This document shows, piece by piece, positions 18,235 to 26,292 of a DNA stretch of 64,000 nucleotides (position 1 is its first letter; each line of letters opens with the position of its first letter). The DNA is taken from the NCBI GenBank assembly GCA_002404835.1, contig DHKM01000002.1, positions 1 through 64,000 on the forward strand. Direction: 5' to 3'. The notes under the pieces were generated by a model that saw nothing but the letters and a program-made list of their open reading frames with translations, had not been told where the DNA came from and searched no databases. A program made the translations under genes and the position numbers. Origin of the DNA: Caryophanales bacterium UBA4694 (GTDB lineage: Bacteria; Bacillota_I; Bacilli_A; RFN20; CAG-288).

Positions 18235-19230
18235 TTATTTTAATTCTTTTTCTTTGTCAGTGGTGATATTATGCTTCTGTTTAAAATCGATTTGGATTAT
18301 TTTTCTTGGGAAACACCTCTCGTATGTCTCTTTCAGGTCTTTGAAGGTTACATGGGTATAGATGCTTGTGGTCTGAATGCTTGAGTGCCCAAGAAATTCT
18401 TGAATTGTTCTTAAGTCCGCTCCATTGTTGAGTAGTTCTGTTGCAAAAGAATGTCGAATCATGTGTGGATGTACCTTCAAAGTAAAACCTATTTTGGATG
18501 CACAGTCGCTCACGATTTTTTCTAGGCCACGCGGACTGATTTTGTCTCCTCTTTTTGTAAGGAAAAGATACCCTTCGTCTTTTTTGTCTTTCAGAAAATA
18601 TGGCCTTGAACTTTTGAGGTATTCTTCAACAGCTGCTTTTGCTGTTTTGGAGAAAGGAACGATTCTTTCTTTTCCGCCTTTTCCCCGGATGCGGATGGTC
18701 CGTTCACTGAAATCGATATCCGGAATTTTTAAGTCAATGGTTTCCTGACATCGTATTCCGGTCGCATACATCAGTTCAAGAAGGGCACTGTCTCTTTTTG
18801 CAAGTTTATCTGTTCTTTTCTTTGTGGAATCAAGAAGCTCATTGATTTCGTGTTCGCTTAAAAAGGATGGAAGTCTGGATTCTTTTTTGGGGGAGACCAC
18901 AAATTCAAATGGATTGTTTTTTACTTCTTTGTACCGGTGAAGATACTGATAGAAATGTTTTAAAGCACTTAAGGAACGCTTGATGCTGTTCGGCTTTAGA
19001 TTTTTCAAAGTCTGCTCCAGTCTGTATTCCCTGACTTTTTCTTTTGATACATTTTCTTTATCTACACCGGCTTTTTTCAAAAACAACAGAAAATCAGCGA
19101 TGTCTTCTCCGTAGCTTTTTGCTGTTTTTTCGCTATAGTTTATGACTGACTTCAGATAAATGAGGAAATCGTCCAGATCTTGGTCGGACGCCAATGCAAT
19201 CTTGTTTTTGGATTCTTTCTTCTCTGTCAT
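18235..19230 (-). CDS. Tyrosine recombinase, XerC/XerD type
   Basis: The 331-residue protein has an N-terminal SAM-like core-binding domain (about residues 15-105) and a catalytic domain with the full set of active-site residues: Arg in YATGIRCQETIDL (about 165), Lys in IRGKGGKERIVPF (about 190), HPHMIRHSFATELL (His/Arg, about 262), LGHSSIQTT (His) and the nucleophile Tyr in SIYTHV. Length and lack of a mobile-element neighbour fit a chromosome-dimer resolvase, though an orphan integrase is possible. It is the last gene of the NAD operon strand run and overlaps the upstream membrane gene by 4 bp. Confidence 0.9.
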   Translation of the reverse strand: MTEKKESKNKIALASDQDLDDFLIYLKSVINYSEKTAKSYGEDIADFLLFLKKAGVDKENVSKEKVREYRLEQTLKNLKPNSIKRSLSALKHFYQYLHRYKEVKNNPFEFVVSPKKESRLPSFLSEHEINELLDSTKKRTDKLAKRDSALLELMYATGIRCQETIDLKIPDIDFSERTIRIRGKGGKERIVPFSKTAKAAVEEYLKSSRPYFLKDKKDEGYLFLTKRGDKISPRGLEKIVSDCASKIGFTLKVHPHMIRHSFATELLNNGADLRTIQEFLGHSSIQTTSIYTHVTFKDLKETYERCFPRKIIQIDFKQKHNITTDKEKELK

Positions 19231-20141
19231 TTTGTATTCACTTTCTCTTTTAATCCAAGGATATAGTTTTCATTTGCAAATCCGATGGAGTCGAAGGAGT
19301 AAAGAATGAGAGGAATAAGAAGAAGGTAAGCGAAAATAGGTCGGGCAAAAGAAAATATCAAATAGAAGATCATAAGCGGAAGAAGGATGACAAGTATTGT
19401 CGTGACATAGTTCTGTACTATGTTTCTTAAATTAACGACTTGTTTGATGGATAGTTGTTTTCTTCCTTGGAGAAAATAGCCAAACAGTAAAGATAAGAGA
19501 CTAAACAAAAGGAGGATAAAAGCAAAAACCAGATAAAAATAAATCTTATTCAGGTTGGATAAATAACCCAAAAGAAGAAGAAAAGATGACCCAAGAAGGG
19601 CTTCGAAGAAAACGCTGATGAAAACTTTTGCAATCGAATTTTTTCTAGAATAGTAGCGAAGAGAAAATTTCATTGCAAAATCGGAAAAGAAAACCGATAG
19701 AAAAAGATAGCAAACAGCAAAAATGAATTGCGAAACGATACCCGTTAAAACAGTCTCACCATCGGTAATGATTTCCTGTGCGGCCGGTCCGTAATTCTGA
19801 GTTAGCATATCTTTGAATCTTAAGATGACATCGTTTAGATAGGTTCCATCAAACAGGATGTGGATATCATTGCTTTTCATTTGGCTTATTGATTGAATCT
19901 CAGTATCGATGAAATCTTTGAATGCATCTTCACTTTGATGATATACATTTTCTAAGACGGAAATAGAATTTGAAATATAGGAAGTTAGGCTTTTGACTGT
20001 GTTTCCTACAAAGGAGTAGACAATCACTATGAAGCAAAAATAGAATATGCCCATGAACAGGAAAATGAAAGGAAGATTACGGAAGTAGGATTTTAATTGA
20101 AAAAGGGTGAAATTCAGTTTAGTATCTTTCGTGATTTTCAT
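19227..20141 (-). CDS. Multi-pass membrane protein of unknown function
   Basis: A 304-residue protein with about six hydrophobic segments: one near residues 20-45, then a 75-residue loop predicted outside, and five packed between about 130 and 290. The loop is acidic and hydrophilic. I do not recognise a family; the layout resembles YihY/UPF or stage-type envelope proteins only loosely. It starts 1 nt after the stop of nadE and overlaps the recombinase by 4 bp, so all three are co-translated. Confidence 0.7.
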   Translation of the reverse strand: MKITKDTKLNFTLFQLKSYFRNLPFIFLFMGIFYFCFIVIVYSFVGNTVKSLTSYISNSISVLENVYHQSEDAFKDFIDTEIQSISQMKSNDIHILFDGTYLNDVILRFKDMLTQNYGPAAQEIITDGETVLTGIVSQFIFAVCYLFLSVFFSDFAMKFSLRYYSRKNSIAKVFISVFFEALLGSSFLLLLGYLSNLNKIYFYLVFAFILLLFSLLSLLFGYFLQGRKQLSIKQVVNLRNIVQNYVTTILVILLPLMIFYLIFSFARPIFAYLLLIPLILYSFDSIGFANENYILGLKEKVNTK

Positions 20142-20142
20142 T

Positions 20143-22095
20143 TTAGGCCTTATTGAGAATGTCTAAAATCATCTCAACATTGCAGTCGCTTGACATTCTA
20201 AAATCACCTCTTGGTGATAAGGTTACGCTTCCTACTTTCGGACCATCCGGAAGGCAGCTTCTCTTGAACTGCTGGGAGAAGAAACGTCTATAGAATCTTT
20301 CCATATTGACTTTCATTGTTTCCTTTGCGATTTCCGGATAAGCGACAAGACTATAGGAAAGAATCTCTTCTGGTGTCATACCATAACGCAGGAAATAATA
20401 GAGGAAGAAATCATTGAGATCGTATTTTCCGATGGCATCCTCGGTTTTTTGCATGATTTTTCCATCTTTGCTTGGCGTAAGTTCTGGGGAAATCGGAGTG
20501 TCAACGATGGAATGCAAAGTCTTGGAAAGCTCAGGAGAAGCTATGGTGTCTGCATAGTTCCTCACAATATACTTTACTAATGTTTTAGGAACAGAGGCGT
20601 TGACTCCGTACATGGACATATGGTCTCCATTGTAGGTGCACCAACCTAGGGCCAATTCGCTTAGATCGCCTGTTCCGATAACGATGCCGTTATTGAAGTT
20701 TGCCAAGTCCATAAGAAGATAGGTTCTCATTCTGGCTTGAGCATTTTCATAGGTGACATCTCCTTTTCCTTCATAGGATAAGGAATGCCCAATCTGGTTC
20801 AAATGAAGCTTTACGCCTTCTTCAATCGGAATGGTATGTGGAGTGATATTCAACGCTTTCATCAGATTGATGGAATTTGTGTATGTAATATCACTTGTGT
20901 TTCCACGATTGGGAAGTGTATATCCGAAAATCTGTATGTCTTTTTGAATTTTTTTTGCTTCATTCAATACAAGAAGAGCAAGAGTGGAATCGAGTCCTCC
21001 GGATACACCGATGATAAGATTACGGATTCCGGTGTTTCTCAACCGGGTTACAAGACCCATGGTCTGAATCTTGAGTATTTCCTCGCAGTGTTCTTTTCTT
21101 TCCTGGTCTTCTTTTGGAACAAATGGATTACGATCTACAGGAAGATTCTCTTCTTTTAATATCTTGACGAGTTCATTGCAGGATAAATCGTATTTTCCGC
21201 CAAGCGGTTTGATATTTGTAGGAATATAACGATAGAGGTTTTCTTCTTTATTAATGAATGTGGATTGATGGATCCTGTTGTAATTCGATTTTTCCAAATC
21301 AATGACGGCACTGAGACATCGATTTTCTTCTGGATAGATGCTTTCCTTGATGAGGGATCCGTTATATGCAATCAGCTGATGTCCGGAGAAAACAAGGTCG
21401 GTCGAGCTCTCTTCCATGGCACTGGATGTATATAAATATAGGCAGTATTCCTCACCGGACACTTGCTTAACCATATTCCTTCTGTAATTCTTCTTTCCAA
21501 TCGTTTCATCGCTTGCCGAAGGGTTGACAACAATATTGGCTCCATTCAGGGAAGCTTGTATGGATGGACGATTCGGAACCCATAGATCCTCACAGATTTC
21601 GGTTGCAATAGTAGCATGATTGTTTCTGTCTTCGAACAGAAGATCGATTCCGAATGGGATTTCTTCTCCGTTTAGCCGAATTGTCCTGTTCCGGATATCT
21701 TTTCCAGAGGCAAACCAACGCGCTTCATAGAATTCCGAATAGTTTGGAATGTGGATCTTTGGAACGATACCAAGGATCTTTCCGTTCGAAAGATAGGCGG
21801 CACAATTATAGAGCTTGTTCTGATAGGAAATCGGCAGACCTAGAATGATGGTATTTTCTATTTCTTTGGTCTCAGTAGCAATATCCGTTAATGCACGGAC
21901 TGACTCATCCAAAAGAGATTTCTGAAAGAAAAGGTCCTGACAGGTATAACCGGTTAGAGACAATTCCGGAAAAAGAAGAATCGAGGCATCAATGTTCTGC
22001 TTTATGTTCTTGAGAATTTCTTCTTTGTTGAATTGGATGTTTGCTATTTTCATCCGTGGCGAAAACAGTTTTACTTTGATCCATGTGTTTTTCAT
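20143..22095 (-). CDS. nadE: Glutamine-hydrolysing NAD+ synthetase
   Basis: A 650-residue enzyme that makes NAD+ from deamido-NAD+, ATP and glutamine in the last step of NAD synthesis. The N-terminal nitrilase-type glutaminase has Glu in FPELSLTGYTC (about residue 45), Lys in PKIHIPNYSEFYEARWF (about 115) and Cys in TEICEDLW (about 172). The synthetase domain has the PP-loop GVSGGLDSTLALL (about 365) and GTGDLSELALGW (about 480). Length matches the two-domain bacterial form, so no separate glutaminase is required. It overlaps nadD by 4 bp. Confidence 0.97.
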   Translation of the reverse strand: MKNTWIKVKLFSPRMKIANIQFNKEEILKNIKQNIDASILLFPELSLTGYTCQDLFFQKSLLDESVRALTDIATETKEIENTIILGLPISYQNKLYNCAAYLSNGKILGIVPKIHIPNYSEFYEARWFASGKDIRNRTIRLNGEEIPFGIDLLFEDRNNHATIATEICEDLWVPNRPSIQASLNGANIVVNPSASDETIGKKNYRRNMVKQVSGEEYCLYLYTSSAMEESSTDLVFSGHQLIAYNGSLIKESIYPEENRCLSAVIDLEKSNYNRIHQSTFINKEENLYRYIPTNIKPLGGKYDLSCNELVKILKEENLPVDRNPFVPKEDQERKEHCEEILKIQTMGLVTRLRNTGIRNLIIGVSGGLDSTLALLVLNEAKKIQKDIQIFGYTLPNRGNTSDITYTNSINLMKALNITPHTIPIEEGVKLHLNQIGHSLSYEGKGDVTYENAQARMRTYLLMDLANFNNGIVIGTGDLSELALGWCTYNGDHMSMYGVNASVPKTLVKYIVRNYADTIASPELSKTLHSIVDTPISPELTPSKDGKIMQKTEDAIGKYDLNDFFLYYFLRYGMTPEEILSYSLVAYPEIAKETMKVNMERFYRRFFSQQFKRSCLPDGPKVGSVTLSPRGDFRMSSDCNVEMILDILNKA

Positions 22096-22709
22096 AAAAG
22101 ATCTCCTTTTTCCTTTAGGTAGGAATAGACTTCTTTCGGTATGTACTTTTTTGCTTCTTCGCTTCTTCCTTCTTTTAGAAGGTGCCTTACTTGGGAGGAA
22201 GAGATGGACTGATAAGTATCAGGACAATTGATGAAGGTAAAGTGTTTTCTTCTTTCTTTGAGATAGGAATCACTTTTGAAAATCTCTTCCAAAGAATCAT
22301 GATTTCTCTTAAGTACGACAAAAGAGAATTCATTTCCGATTTCATCAACGTATTTCCATTTGGTTTTAAGGTTGCTTAGCCAATCGGAACCAAACAAGAG
22401 CCTTGCTTTGTATCCGATTGATTCCAAATGCTTCAACGTAAAATATGTCCTTGATTGTTCTTTCTGTTCCAGTTCATAAGAAGAGACAACCATCCAAGAA
22501 TTGTTCTTCGCTACTTTCTGTAGCATTTCAAGACGAGAGGATTCAGAAAAAGAAAAGTCCTTCTTTTCATCTTGGAGGATGTAATGGCTTTTGCTTGGCA
22601 TGAAGATGACTTTCTTTAGATGCAAGGAATCCATGGCAAATTTAGCTGTTTGGATATGGGCAATCGTAACTGGATTGAATGCTCCTCCGAAAAGAAGGAC
22701 TTCTTCCAT
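22092..22709 (-). CDS. nadD: Nicotinate-nucleotide adenylyltransferase
   Basis: A 205-residue enzyme that adenylates nicotinate mononucleotide to deamido-NAD+, which the next gene amidates. The nucleotidyltransferase motif is GGAFNPVTIAHI at residue 8, with Thr in place of the first His of the usual HxGH, and the C-terminal motif is SSSQVRHLL (about residue 172). RLLFGSDWL (about 105) is the substrate loop. It starts 1 nt after the pncB stop region and overlaps nadE by 4 bp. The ribosome binding site is GAGGAC. Confidence 0.93.
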   Translation of the reverse strand: MEEVLLFGGAFNPVTIAHIQTAKFAMDSLHLKKVIFMPSKSHYILQDEKKDFSFSESSRLEMLQKVAKNNSWMVVSSYELEQKEQSRTYFTLKHLESIGYKARLLFGSDWLSNLKTKWKYVDEIGNEFSFVVLKRNHDSLEEIFKSDSYLKERRKHFTFINCPDTYQSISSSQVRHLLKEGRSEEAKKYIPKEVYSYLKEKGDLL

Positions 22710-22710
22710 T

Positions 22711-24225
22711 TTAAATTTGTCCTCCGTGTAAAGAGGAATATAGATCCTCTCGTACCTGATAGACTTTTTCGGTCAGATCGATATAGTGCTGATGCGGAAG
22801 CTCCGGACGAAGTTCGGATTCCCAGACTTTGTGTTCGAGCTGATCCTTGATATATTCTCTTTTTTCCTTGATGGTAGGAAGTGTGGTAGCAAGTTTTCCA
22901 TCAATGATGAAGGGGATAAGGAGTTTTTCGACGCTGCAGGGCTTGATGGTTCTTCTTCTTTTGAAATCTTCGGGATCGAAATTGTAGACGACGACATCTT
23001 TTCCAGCTTCGATGACCTCGTCATCCATGGCTATAATGTCGCACTGCCCCTTTCCTTCCTCGTCGAATACACGATAGACCATCAATTTTCCTGGAATGAT
23101 TGCTTTGATGGAGGAATCAGAACATTTCATCTTCGGAGAATAGCTGCCGTCTTTATTCTTGACAGCGACAAGCTTATAAACTCCGCCGAAGACAGGATCA
23201 GTAGCAGAAGTGATCAGGTTCTCACCGACTCCATAGGAATCATAGTGGGCATCTTCGTAGATTTCCATATTGGCTATCTTCTTTTCATCAAGAGAATTGG
23301 ATGCAACGAGCTTGATATACGGCTTTCCGGCTTTATCGAGTGCTTTTCTGAGTCTCTTGTAGGTTCTGGCAAGATCTCCTGAATCCACACGTGCAGCTTT
23401 GACTCTTCTATTTGGATCATTAGGATATTTCTTGATTAATTCATCGTCGATTTTGATTAGGTTCGGAAGTCCGGATTCGAAGACGTTATAGGTATCTAAA
23501 AGAAGGGAAACGTTTTCCGGGTATGTATCAGCGTAGGCTCTGAAGGCTTCCAGTTCGTTTGGGAAGAACTCGATGAAGGAGTGGGCAATGGTGCCGACAG
23601 CCTTGACATCGCTTCCGAATTTCATTTCCGCCAAGCAGTTGGCAGTTCCGATACATCCGCCCAAAATAGCTGCATAGGCACCATCGTTTCCTGCACTTTC
23701 TCCTTGTGCGCGTCTTGTACCGAATTCCATTACGTTTCTTGGAGAATGGGTGGCAAGGCCGGTGATTCTTGTTGCCTTTGTTGTAATAAGAGAATGGAAA
23801 TTCATGGTCTGAAGAAGATAGGTTTCAATCAAAATAGCTCCGACCATGTCGCATTCAATTCGAACAAGGGGAATCTGAGGATAGCAGACTGTTCCTTCCT
23901 TCAAAGCATACATATTTCCTTTCCAACGATAGGTTTTCAGATAGTCAAGGAAGCTGTCGCTCATGCCTTTTGTTTTTAGATAAATCAAATCTCTTTCGGT
24001 GAAATGATAGTTCAGAAGGAACTTTGTAAGTTTGTCCTGACCAGCGGCAATGGCATATCCTAAATTGTCCGGATTTTCACGATAGAACATATCAAAGACC
24101 ATGATTGTGTCTTTGTATCCGTGAAGGAAAAGACAGTTTGCCATGGTGAATTCGTAGAAATCCGTCACCATCGCAGGGTTATCATATTCTTCATCCGGAA
24201 GATAAGGTTCGACATGTATTGACAT
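22711..24225 (-). CDS. pncB: Nicotinate phosphoribosyltransferase
   Basis: The 504-residue enzyme joins nicotinate to PRPP, the entry step of the Preiss-Handler route. Signature parts are MVTDFYEFTMAN (about residue 19), FGTRRAQG (about 168, the phosphate-binding Arg pair), GTIAHSFIEFFP (about 211, the catalytic His) and ARVDSGDLARTYKRLR (about 274). The start ATG follows AGGAGG at 7 nt. With nadD and nadE directly downstream it forms a complete nicotinate-to-NAD+ salvage line; I saw no de novo nadABC genes in the window. Confidence 0.96.
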   Translation of the reverse strand: MSIHVEPYLPDEEYDNPAMVTDFYEFTMANCLFLHGYKDTIMVFDMFYRENPDNLGYAIAAGQDKLTKFLLNYHFTERDLIYLKTKGMSDSFLDYLKTYRWKGNMYALKEGTVCYPQIPLVRIECDMVGAILIETYLLQTMNFHSLITTKATRITGLATHSPRNVMEFGTRRAQGESAGNDGAYAAILGGCIGTANCLAEMKFGSDVKAVGTIAHSFIEFFPNELEAFRAYADTYPENVSLLLDTYNVFESGLPNLIKIDDELIKKYPNDPNRRVKAARVDSGDLARTYKRLRKALDKAGKPYIKLVASNSLDEKKIANMEIYEDAHYDSYGVGENLITSATDPVFGGVYKLVAVKNKDGSYSPKMKCSDSSIKAIIPGKLMVYRVFDEEGKGQCDIIAMDDEVIEAGKDVVVYNFDPEDFKRRRTIKPCSVEKLLIPFIIDGKLATTLPTIKEKREYIKDQLEHKVWESELRPELPHQHYIDLTEKVYQVREDLYSSLHGGQI

Positions 24226-24377
24226 ATATTTGCCTCCTAATTGGCTGTTCTACATCTTGGAATTGTTCTGAATCATAATTCCAGTCCATAGTAAAAATAC
24301 ATGAAAAGTATAATCGAAGTTCCGGAATAAGACAACAATTTGAATTCCCTTGATGCCTCCCTAAAAAAAGAACGACG

Positions 24378-24400
24378 AAAAAAGCGGACAATTTGTCCGC
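24378..24400 (-). terminator. Terminator after the small lipoprotein
   Basis: GCGGACAA pairs with TTGTCCGC and is followed on the - strand by T6. Confidence 0.8.
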
Positions 24401-24411
24401 TCAAAATCTGC

Positions 24412-24924
24412 TTAATATCCTAAGAAAGAAGAGGTTTTCTTTGTCTCGTATTCGGTCGAAGATTCGTAGGTTGTCTTGAGCAAGTCTACCAATTCCTGGC
24501 ATTCCGGGTCGAAATCAATATCGTTTATAAGGACAAACGGTTTGCTTTCTTTGCGATATAAGAACGAGGATGAACCGGGTCTGTTCTCAGGAACGGAAAC
24601 AAAGCAACGGCAATCATCGATGATATAGGATGGCGAGATACGATGAACATCGTTTTCTCCGCCTTTGTCTTCTTTATCGATACTTTCTTTTTTGAGGTAT
24701 GGTTCGAATTTATCTGCTAATTTGTCTTGTATGGTTTTTCCTACTTCATTTGAAAGGTTCAATATAGAGACATCGAAAAGATTCGTTGAATCGTCTTTTC
24801 TTTCTGTTTTCAGGTAAAGTGCATAACTCTTTGCCCCTTTTTCTATAAGGCTAGGCTGATAAGTCTTTGATGAACAGCTTGCAAGAAGAATGAAACATAG
24901 TCCGATTAATTTCCTTTTTTTCAT
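24412..24924 (-). CDS. Small lipoprotein of unknown function
   Basis: A 170-residue lipoprotein with the lipobox FILLASCSS (Cys at about residue 17) and a highly charged extracellular part. Two later Cys-containing stretches (DDCRCFVSVP and DPECQELVDLL) could form a disulfide. I do not recognise the family. Its start overlaps the stop of the frameshifted C39-like gene by 4 bp, so it depends on that transcript and possibly on its translation. Confidence 0.7.
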   Translation of the reverse strand: MKKRKLIGLCFILLASCSSKTYQPSLIEKGAKSYALYLKTERKDDSTNLFDVSILNLSNEVGKTIQDKLADKFEPYLKKESIDKEDKGGENDVHRISPSYIIDDCRCFVSVPENRPGSSSFLYRKESKPFVLINDIDFDPECQELVDLLKTTYESSTEYETKKTSSFLGY

Positions 24925-25890
24925 AATCGATCCTCTGAAAGATATAATATGCCATCAATCAAATTTTTTTTGAAATAATAGTTGCCTCTATTGTTTTTCC
25001 AACCTACATGTACGATTCCGTATTCCCCATCTCCATTTACATTATAATATCCAATTCCTAATGACCAATGATCTTCAGTGTGTATAATGCAAACGTTTTT
25101 GTCGTATGTTATGTCTTTAAGTGTTTGGAATGGATTTTGATTAGTGTATATTGCATTTAAGGAAAACCCGTGTCTGGCACAATATTTTGTAAGACCATCG
25201 GTCATTTCGTTGGAATAAGAAGTGTCATTTTCTTCTAAATGAAAATCAACACAAAATTCATTGATTAATTTTTGTGCTACTAGAGGCTCATCTTCATAGG
25301 ATACAGGCATGGTTACATTTGGAACCAATGTACTCAGTTTCGGACAGTTGATGTCATAGTATGCAATTAACATGGCCGCGGATACAGGACCATAGGCAAT
25401 TCCATAATATGGACTAGATGAATTGAAGTTTTGGTAGTAATCTGGTGCTGGATCTACATGCCACTCGTAATGATATGCTGATTTGCTTGTTTTGAAACAA
25501 GAATCAGGAACATCAGGCATATTTAATTGTTCATTTGAACTTATTGATCTTGTATTTGACAGTTTATCTAAGGCTTTTGTGTTTTTTGTTTCCGCCTTTT
25601 GCTTGGAAATGCAGTCGAAGCTATTATAGTAATAATCGTTTTGAATATCGACATATGGATCAATCGGGCCGGTATGAATGAATTGAATATCGCCGTTCAC
25701 AATAAATACACTTCCAATGTATTTGCTTCCTAAGGTAGCCTTTGCTAATTGGGCTTTCTTGCCTTGATAATTGATGATGAAGGTAGAAAAAATGGAATCA
25801 GAAAATTCCGGAAAAGCGTTTTTGATTGGTTTGATAGGATCAATTTTAATAGATGCTGGTAAAGAAAGTAAAGATAAGATTTTTTAACAT
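24921..25890 (-). pseudogene. Secreted C39-like (papain-fold) protein with a frameshift at codon 5
   Basis: An ATG at 25890 follows a strong AAGGAGG site and an almost perfect promoter, but its frame stops after 14 codons. Removing one A from the A6 run at 25880-25885 gives MLKILSLLSLPASIK, a plausible signal peptide, and continues without a stop through the whole protein (about 322 residues). The C39-like domain shows YGPVSAAMLIAYYD (about residue 170) and DHWSLGIGYYN near the end. Where C39-like peptidases have CGP, this protein has YGP, so the catalytic Cys appears to be missing. A GTG at 25700 could give a shorter cytoplasmic product. It may be a true pseudogene, a phase-variable gene or a sequencing error. 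Confidence 0.7.
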
Positions 25891-25910
25891 AAGAATCCTC
25901 CTTTTTTTTC

Positions 25911-25939
25911 AGTATAAGACCCTAATGTAAACTTGTCAA
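25911..25939 (-). promoter_or_regulatory. Near-consensus sigma-A promoter of the C39-like gene
   Basis: TTGACA (25934-25939) and TATACT (25911-25916) are separated by exactly 17 bp on the - strand. The mRNA leader would be about 15-20 nt and contains A8 followed by GGAGG. Confidence 0.85.
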
Positions 25940-26246
25940 TAAATCGGTCATATATTAGTCGTTTCTCTTAGGACTGCAGGGCTCTGAGGAGGTTTTGGGC
26001 GGAAAAAACGACGAAATCCAAAATCCAGCTAAGTAGTAGAAATCATATTTATCTCAAAAAATCAGATTATATGTCATATACCATACAATTTTGCAAAAAA
26101 GGGAATGCCATATCATCGTCATTTCCCTTGTCTTGCGATTGCCTTTCAAAATTCGTTTTATGTTATTTTTGTGCCAATTTTTACTGAGGGAAAATTGTCA
26201 ATTGAACATAAGGGCTTTACCTAGAATGATGAGATTCAAGCAATAC
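25940..26246. other. Intergenic region without recognised features
   Basis: About 300 bp of AT-rich sequence between the C39-like promoter and the topA terminator. Short open frames exist but none has a ribosome binding site or coding-like composition, and I found no tRNA, repeat or riboswitch-like fold. Confidence 0.4.
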
Positions 26247-26284
26247 AAAAAAATCCCGAAAGCGAAACAAAATGCTATCGGGAT
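26247..26284 (-). terminator. Terminator after topA
   Basis: ATCCCGA (26253-26259) pairs with TCGGGAT (26278-26284), and on the - strand the stem is followed by T7. Confidence 0.8.
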
Positions 26285-26292
26285 AATAATGA

